In this document: positions 58,186-64,000 of the stretch, piece by piece
How positions within the stretch are numbered: position 1 is the first letter of the stretch
Layout of the letters: every line of letters starts with the position of its first letter
Assembly (NCBI GenBank): GCA_964618215.1
Contig: CAZTZE010000018.1
Coordinates: 7,947 to 71,946 of the forward strand
DNA: 64,000 nt
Reading direction: 5' to 3'
Source of the DNA: CG2-30-58-95 sp964618215
Lineage (GTDB): Bacteria > Chloroflexota > Anaerolineae > Anaerolineales > Villigracilaceae
Translations under genes and position numbers: made by a program
Notes under the pieces: generated by a model
Seen by the model: the letters and a program-made list of their open reading frames with translations, nothing else
Told to the model about the DNA's origin: nothing
Database searches by the model: none

Positions 58186-60055
58186 TCAAGCCGTGTTTTG
58201 ATGCTGCGGCAAAACAATCGTCGCGGATTCATCCTGCATCAGGCCCAGCAGATGCTCAAACGGACTGTTGGCTGCTACTTTCTGCAATTGGCACTTGGCA
58301 TCAAAGTACAGGCCGGCGAACATGGCTTGCAGGATCGCCCGGCGTTCGGTCAGTTTCAACTGTCTCCACAGGGCCGGGAAATCATTGAGTAGCGGGAGCG
58401 CTTCCCGGGCTTCTGGCCGTACGGATGGCTTGAACTGCTGCAGGTAGCGGTCGATCCTCAGGTACGCCTCCTCATACTCGGCCTGGGTGATGTGCCCCTG
58501 GCGGAACAACGCCCGCTGGCGAGCCAACTCCTGGCGCATGTTGTACCCTTGCCTTTCGAGTTCACTCATCCCATCGTCGCTCAGGTAGTACGCCAGGATC
58601 GTCTCGTGCCACTCTTCGGGGATGACCAGGGTTTCCATTAACCGGTTAATCTGGGCTTCGAGCAGCTCGGTACGCAGCGAAGCTTTATGCCGCTCAAGTA
58701 GTTGCTCAATGTCCGCTTGTTTTTTCGCTTGCATTCCCACCGCGGGGAGCGCATCGGCGGCTTCCTTAGGACTGCGTTTGCATCGGCTTTTATATTCGTC
58801 GTGCAGCGTGGCGCAACGGTAGTATGTGTTTCCGGCGCTGCCGGTGACACCGCGCAGGCTGGCCTTCCGCCCATCCCAGGTATGGCATTCCCAGCAGCAA
58901 CCGATGCCGGTGAGCAGATAATCATGGAACGGTTTACCGGCGGATATTGGGGATTTGTTTTTGTGCTTGCGTAGCTGCTGGTTGGACTGCCAAAGACTGA
59001 CTGAGATCAGCGCTTCATGTTGGCCGGGGTTCATCTCGACGATTGTACGCCGGCTGCCGTTGGGATTGATGCGGCGGGGCTTTTGGCCTTGGGTCGTATC
59101 CGAAACCCCAGGCAACTGCTCATCGTCCATATCCAGGGGTTTGACCGTCCGCCGGGCCACCAGGCCAGTGTAAAAGGGATTGGTAACGATTTCGCGAACG
59201 CTATCGCGCGTGAACGGGCGGTCTGGGCGTTTATTATTCCGGCCTTTGGTGTGGAATTTCACCTCCGTTCCATCGGGAAGTTGAAAGCGATGGGTGTTCA
59301 AATAATCTACAATGTCCAGGTCACTGAAGCCTTGGGCGTACAGGGCGTGGATGAGCCGAACGGCATGTTGGTCAATGCCGGCTCTCTGAACGGTCGAGCT
59401 GCCCAACCAGGGCGCAGTAACCTGGCCCGTTCAATTCGGTGCAGGTCGAGCAAAGGCCGTTGCAGCATCCGTAGGGAGGCAGACCATTGTGCAACCCACG
59501 CCGCGACATTTCGGCTTTGACTTCCCGAACGCGCACACTGGTTTGCCAGACGTACATCTCTGCCAACGCGCCCAGGACATAGAGCACCAGGCGACCCCAC
59601 CAGCTATCCGTATCAATCTGCTCGGTGACCGAGACCAGACGGACATGATGTTTCTTGAGAAAGCGCAGGAAGCGCAGCAGCGACTCCAGGTTGCGGTACA
59701 GGCGGTCCAAGCGATGGACGACGACCACCGTGACGCGCCCCGCCTTGATGTCTCGGATCAAAGCCTGTAATCCTGGCCGGCGGCTGTTGCGCCCGGTGCG
59801 ATCGGGGTCTTCATAACGAGCCACAATCCGCCATTTCTTGGACAGGGCATATTCCTCGGAGCGATCTGGCTGGTATTCCATTGAGTAAGTGCGCGCCCGC
59901 GGATCAATGTTCGGCACCCGGCTGTACACTGCGGCTCTTTCTTTCTCCTCCAGGATATCAATACCGCCGAGTGTATTTCTGACGAACTGTTCCAGTTCTT
60001 CGGGCGAACTGGGCAGCAGCCATTTTTTCTTCGGGAGTTCTTTTGACTTCACCAC
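58186..60055 (-). pseudogene. Second large serine recombinase, frameshifted
   Basis: The first part (60055-59372) contains a resolvase domain: RAAVYSRVPN-like start, VVVVHRLDRLYRNLESLLRF, then a zinc motif CCNGLCSTC. The second (to 58186) has the recombinase domain DIVDYLNTHRFQLPDGT and a zinc ribbon with CCWECHTWDG, then a coiled coil. The switch lies near 59385-59400 (GGTTGGGCAGC), consistent with one extra G. Not closely similar to recombinase A in text. Probably a second integrated unit or half of a recombinase pair. Confidence 0.82.
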
Positions 60056-60240
60056 TACTCAGTACCTGATTGTTTTGAACCACTATGCTTTGGTTGGTTG
60101 TCCGCATCTCCGCCAGAGTCCTTTACTTCTTTCACCAACGCTTCTGGGGAAATGTCAATATTGCGGCCTGTAATCCGGCGCAGCGCCAGGGCTAATTCCC
60201 GGCAAAATGTTTCGATGACTTCATTTTCAGCCTGCGTCAT
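60055..60240 (-). CDS. Small protein preceding recombinase B
   Basis: A 61-residue protein, ENEVIETFCRELALALRRIT near the start and a polar tail KHSGSKQSGTE. Its stop overlaps the recombinase start. Such small proteins precede serine recombinases in related genomes; perhaps an accessory factor. Confidence 0.6.
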   Translation of the reverse strand: MTQAENEVIETFCRELALALRRITGRNIDISPEALVKEVKDSGGDADNQPKHSGSKQSGTE

Positions 60241-60268
60241 AATCTAATCTCCTGATGATGTGATGTGA

Positions 60269-60848
60269 TCAGCGTGTTGATTTCTTCTGAGAGCCTGCCA
60301 AAGCCCACAGCGCATAGAAAGCGCCCAGAGCGATAAAAACATCTCCGACACTGAATGCCACCCGGCAAGGAACCCAGGCTGGCAGCAGCAGACAGTCCGA
60401 CAAAAACCAAAGGCGCGTTTCAGGCACAGGCAGAACGATATCCTTGCCAAACCCCAGGCGCTGGCCGATAACCCAACTTCCGGCTGGGGCAGAGGGGATC
60501 AACACCCGGACTGTATCTGGACTGACCGGGCATCCAGCCGCCGTTTGCAGCGATGACCAGCAGGTTGAGAGCCAAGCCCACACCCAACGCCCAAAACCCG
60601 GGTTGTCGGCGGTTCACCCAAGCGAAAACCAGTAGCATGACTTGGGATAGGATCAGCGCCGCCGAAGCAGCTTGATCTGGCAGTCTCGCGCGGGTCGCCG
60701 GCAGGTTGAAAGCCAATAGTTGGGGAATAAATGCTATTACGACCAGCCACAACAAACGCAAATTCAGGGACGTCAGGCGACGTCCCCGAACCATGGCTCT
60801 CAGCAGGCCGGCAAGCAAACCGCTTGCGACAGCCGTAAGCAAGATCAC
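60269..60848 (-). pseudogene. DUF5317 membrane protein, frameshifted
   Basis: The N-terminal part (from the GTG at 60848, behind GGAGAATGACAAC) reads VILLTAVASGLLAGLLRAMV and LALNLLVIAANGGWMP; the remainder, one frame over, reads SPDTVRVLIPSAPAG, RLWFLSDCLLLPAWVP and VAFSVGDVFIALGAF. Together they make a complete DUF5317 protein of about 190 residues with four or five helices. One extra base near 60530 (ATGCCCGGTCAG) breaks the frame. Confidence 0.8.
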
Positions 60849-60852
60849 GTTG

Positions 60853-60996
60853 TCATTCTCCCACGCTGCCACCTGACTCAGGCGCGCCTGCGCCAATAAC
60901 GAACAGCGCCAGGGCGAGCACCATCCACGCCAGACGGACGTGGTTGGGCTGGATCTTTCCGGCTACCAGACTGATTCGAGCGATTGTGTGTTTCAT
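60853..60996 (-). CDS. Small single-helix membrane protein
   Basis: A 47-residue protein from the ATG at 60996 (behind AAAGGTGG): KHTIARISLVAGKIQPNHVR, then a hydrophobic helix and GAGAPESGGSVGE. It precedes the DUF5317 gene by a few bases and is probably in its operon. Function unknown. Confidence 0.55.
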   Translation of the reverse strand: MKHTIARISLVAGKIQPNHVRLAWMVLALALFVIGAGAPESGGSVGE

Positions 60997-61130
60997 GTGC
61001 CACCTTTTTCTTCCTTTGAGATTTACAGGGGTTGCCTGTATCGGTGGCAATTTTCGCAAGAGGCACTCTCCGCCCCCCTCTCTACCCCCTTCTCTCGAAG
61101 ATTAACGAGAGATGAGAGATTTAAACAAAA

Positions 61131-61159
61131 ACAGCCAGCCTGGTGAAAAGGCTGGCTGT
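61131..61159 (-). terminator. Terminator of the BTAD regulator gene
   Basis: On the minus strand ACAGCCAGCC pairs perfectly with GGCTGGCTGT around a 9-base loop, followed by TTTTTGTTT. It lies 23 bases after the regulator's stop. Confidence 0.9.
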
Positions 61160-61181
61160 TCGCAAAGGAAAAGATTGAGTT

Positions 61182-64000
61182 TTACTGCATCAACTGCTGG
61201 AAAAGCTCTCTGGTCTCGATAGATGGATCAACGTTGTGTTTTTTTGCCAGGCTGCGCTTACAGAGTTCGTAGTGTTGGGCAACGCTTGCCCGGTTCCCCA
61301 TTGCGGCCGAGATGCGCATGGTGAGGCGATAGATTTCCTCTCGGCATGGGTCGCGATCCAGCACGTTCCAGCAATATTCGAGACCGACCGAATATTCCCC
61401 CTGCTCAAGGTGGTATTCTCCCAGGTTCAGGGCAGCCTCAATATATAACAGGCGCAGATGCTCCCGCTCCGATACTGCCCAATAGCCTTCCGCTTCCAGA
61501 AGATAATCGCCCTGGTAAAGCCGGAGCATTTCCTGGTAAGCCTGGATGCGCTTCGAGCGGTCGCTCTCCTTCTTCGCACGAACTGAATGATCCAGGAAAA
61601 TCTCAACATCGTACTCATAATCCAGAGCACGGTTGATATAGTAGCGTCCATCTCGATATTGCACTACATCCTCACCCAGGAAACGGCGCATCTTGTAAAG
61701 CACATTTGCGAGCTGATTCCCAATTGTTTGCGCATCATTCCAGAAGAAGGAGAGCAGAGTATCTTTCGTTGCTCCTTCCGGGTGTTGGAGCAAGTAGAAG
61801 AACATATCCCGCTGCATCCGGGACTGCCAGGAATCGCTGTTGAAGGTCTTTCCGCCCACAACCACCTGCATCATTCCAAACGAGCGGATGACGATTCTGG
61901 GTTGAACAGCCGGGATCTCGACAACGCTTTTCCGTAGTTTCCGGCGGATCTCGGGCAGTCTGCTCTCCATCCGATGCAGTCGTTCGAGCAGTTTTGTGGC
62001 TTGTCTGCCAAGTTGAGGATCGCTCCTGGCGCGTTCCAGCACAGGGGCAGCGTAAAGACTGGCGATGAAAAACGCATGGTGGCTTTTGGTGGCTGAGGCG
62101 GCGTCGAAAACGAATTTCAACTGCGCTATGGCCATCTCTTCATCGCCTCGAGCAAGAAATGCAGCCGCCAGGTAAAGATGGGCCTGGGCTTCTTCGGCTG
62201 CCAGCTTTCCTTTTCGAAAATGTCGAACCGATACTTCCAAGTGGCAGATTGCTTCTTCGAAGCGACTTTCAGCTACCATCAGGCGGGCAGTTTCCAAGGC
62301 CAGGAGTCCCTGTTCCAGGCTGGAAGCCGAAAGCGCGAAGTTAGATGCCAGGCTGTGCAAATAATCCGCCCGAGGCGGATCGCCTCCGGCGCGGGCCAGG
62401 CAGGCCAGGGCATAGTTCAGGTAAAAACACAGGAAGCGGTTCTCGATCCGCCGGGCAATGACCAATGCTTCCTCGAACACGCTTTCAGCAGCCTCATTCG
62501 CCTGGAGGTCCAAATATAGGTCGCCCAGGCTGGCAAGGATGAAGGCTTCCAGGCGCGCAAAGCCGGTGAGGCGCGCATACTTCAGCCCCTCGTCAAAGGT
62601 TGCGGCGGCTTGTTCGTACTCCTCCATGTGATGGTAGAACACACCCAGGTTGTTGAGCAGGTCGGCCAGCCGGTGGTAGTTGCCTTCCTTGCGCCAGTAT
62701 TCCAGCGCTTTCTGGTAGGCGCTTCTGGCCGATTCCATTTTTCCTATGGAGCGATAGACGATCCCCAATTCCTGGTACAGGGTGGCAATATTGGGGATAT
62801 CGTCCAGGGATTCGTAGAGAGCCAGCGAGTCCTCTATATTGCGGATGCCTTCATCGCTTCTATCCAGGCAGTGCAGGCTAATGCCCCTGGCTTTCAACGC
62901 TTGCGCCTTGAGATGAAGCAGGCCGGCTTCATCGCCAACTATCCCCAATGCTTCCTCGGCATCCCTCAATGCGGCAGGATAATCGCCCAGAGAGTGATAG
63001 GCTGTAGATCGGCGCGCCAACGTGCGGGCCAGGCGAGATCGGTCGCCGGAGGCTCTGAGTCCTGCTTCCGCCTGGCTCAGTAGCTCCAATCCCTGACGCG
63101 GGTTGTCTCCCGACAGGGCTACAGCTCCTTTCAGAGAGAGCATTCCCGGACGGGAAGATAGCAGGCTGGCCGGAATAGAATCCAGCCATTTCGTCAGAAT
63201 GTCGAGGCGGCCATATTTGAGCAAGGTTGGCCCAGCCTGCTCGATGACATCAATCGTGGCAGCCACATCGTCCAGGCGCTGGCAGGTATCGTAGGCCTTT
63301 TCCCAATTCCCAAGATCTTTGTAAACAGCAACGAGCTGGCGCAAGATTCTCTGCATGCTGCCGGGTTGTTCTCGTTCCAGGCGCGCACGCAAGTAGTCCT
63401 GGAACAGGCTGTGATAACGCAGCCAGGCAGCGTCCTCGCCCACCGGTAGAACAAACAAGTTGCATTGCAGGACAGCGTCCAGCAATCCGTTCCAATCCAC
63501 ATCGTGTGAATAAACGGTTGGCCGCAGGACCGTCTCGCAAAGGCTGGCGTCGAATTCATCCAAAGGAGAAGAGTAGAGATAAAAATCCTGAATATCCTGA
63601 GGTTGTTCGTTCAGTAAAAGTCCCCAGTAATCGGCTAAGTCCGTCCCGGTTGATTGAGCACCCTGCAATATTTCGCCCCTTTCCTGGCTATGTAACAAGG
63701 TAGGAAGCAATATGCCCGTAATCCAACCTTCTGTCTGCTCTGACAACATCCTTGCCTGGTCGTTTGAAAGGTAATGCTGCCGTTTTTGCGCCAGGGATTG
63801 GATTTCGGAGGGAGTAAAAGCCAGTTCAGGGATGCCAATGCCACCGACCTGGGCGCGGGCGAGGAGCAGTTCCAGGCCTGGGATGTCAGGCTTCTGGCGC
63901 GTCAGGATGATCAGGTGGCAGTTCTCATCTACACGGCTCACGAACCGGCTGATAAATGCGTTGATCGCCTGGTTTCCCCCGAGGACGTGAAAATCGTCCA
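61182..64000 (-). CDS. MalT-like ATPase/TPR transcriptional activator with BTAD domain, 5' end outside window
   Basis: The frame stays open to the window edge; the residues before 63941 read DDFHVLGGNQAINAFISRF, part of a STAND-type NTPase. Over 930 residues are seen. After the NTPase and its helical domain come TPR-like repeats (about 300-620 from position 63941), a winged-helix segment (FGMMQVVVGGKTFNSDSWQS) and a C-terminal BTAD domain (AYQEMLRLYQGDYLLEAEG onward). Such proteins activate transcription in response to a small inducer. Start, P-loop and target are outside the window. Confidence 0.88.
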   Translation of the reverse strand, partial: DDFHVLGGNQAINAFISRFVSRVDENCHLIILTRQKPDIPGLELLLARAQVGGIGIPELAFTPSEIQSLAQKRQHYLSNDQARMLSEQTEGWITGILLPTLLHSQERGEILQGAQSTGTDLADYWGLLLNEQPQDIQDFYLYSSPLDEFDASLCETVLRPTVYSHDVDWNGLLDAVLQCNLFVLPVGEDAAWLRYHSLFQDYLRARLEREQPGSMQRILRQLVAVYKDLGNWEKAYDTCQRLDDVAATIDVIEQAGPTLLKYGRLDILTKWLDSIPASLLSSRPGMLSLKGAVALSGDNPRQGLELLSQAEAGLRASGDRSRLARTLARRSTAYHSLGDYPAALRDAEEALGIVGDEAGLLHLKAQALKARGISLHCLDRSDEGIRNIEDSLALYESLDDIPNIATLYQELGIVYRSIGKMESARSAYQKALEYWRKEGNYHRLADLLNNLGVFYHHMEEYEQAAATFDEGLKYARLTGFARLEAFILASLGDLYLDLQANEAAESVFEEALVIARRIENRFLCFYLNYALACLARAGGDPPRADYLHSLASNFALSASSLEQGLLALETARLMVAESRFEEAICHLEVSVRHFRKGKLAAEEAQAHLYLAAAFLARGDEEMAIAQLKFVFDAASATKSHHAFFIASLYAAPVLERARSDPQLGRQATKLLERLHRMESRLPEIRRKLRKSVVEIPAVQPRIVIRSFGMMQVVVGGKTFNSDSWQSRMQRDMFFYLLQHPEGATKDTLLSFFWNDAQTIGNQLANVLYKMRRFLGEDVVQYRDGRYYINRALDYEYDVEIFLDHSVRAKKESDRSKRIQAYQEMLRLYQGDYLLEAEGYWAVSEREHLRLLYIEAALNLGEYHLEQGEYSVGLEYCWNVLDRDPCREEIYRLTMRISAAMGNRASVAQHYELCKRSLAKKHNVDPSIETRELFQQLMQ

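Overview
The window looks like a chromosomal segment of an uncultured Chloroflexota bacterium, most likely class Anaerolineae. The evidence is moderate-to-high GC coding sequence, a ribXY-type riboflavin importer behind an FMN riboswitch, DUF5671 and DUF5317 membrane proteins, a Ycf45-like AAA/R3H ATPase, MalT-like regulators with a BTAD domain, and many short palindromic intergenic repeats. The taxonomy is inference; there is no rRNA here.

Layout. 1-2.4 kb: the 3' part of a GAF/HD-GYP signalling protein and a 2[4Fe-4S] ferredoxin. 2.45-5.7 kb: promoter, FMN riboswitch, intrinsic terminator and a three-gene ABC importer (permease, lipoprotein, ATPase). 5.9-9.9 kb (minus): gmk, rhomboid protease, YdcF-like protein, acetyl-CoA synthetase. 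10.3-16.7 kb: zinc-ribbon protein, tmk, AAA/R3H ATPase, two small toxin-antitoxin-like pairs, and pdxS/pdxT with one pair lying between them. 16.8-22.8 kb (plus): a GntR/YtrA regulator, slipin and two ABC exporters, with two perfect parS-like palindromes and one near match. 22.8-24 kb: a decayed integron (integrase N-terminus, one gene cassette, one attC) apparently interrupted by the 5' part of a group II intron. 24-52 kb: mostly housekeeping and conserved genes (PEP/pyruvate-binding protein, dnaN, DUF5671 protein, pepF, glutamate dehydrogenase, gatB, enoyl-CoA hydratase, PadR module, ftsK, HDAC-like deacetylase, NYN nuclease, MFS transporter, sensor kinase plus MBL protein, asparaginase plus nth, a tiny Flp pilin, Nudix, miaB). 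52.2-60.3 kb: two tRNA-Ser genes, the second carrying the apparent integration end of an accessory island with two large serine recombinases (one frameshifted), an IS630 element inserted in an IS200/IS605 tnpA remnant, a regulator and an AbiE toxin-antitoxin operon with a clear promoter and operator. 60.3-64 kb: a frameshifted DUF5317 gene, a small membrane protein and the 3' part of a large BTAD regulator.

The strongest unexplained theme is repeats. At least six short palindromic or terminal-inverted-repeat families are scattered between genes, and several copies lie inside intact reading frames. One 20-bp repeat is translated as the same heptapeptide in both a deacetylase and an endonuclease III, and is read in another frame in a third gene. 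Other copies lie in an ABC ATPase, in gatB and in a riboswitch arm. This resembles the protein-coding palindromic elements known from Rickettsia. The second theme is the integron/group II intron remnant, an unexpected arrangement for this phylum. Three genes carry single-nucleotide frameshifts that could be real decay or assembly errors.
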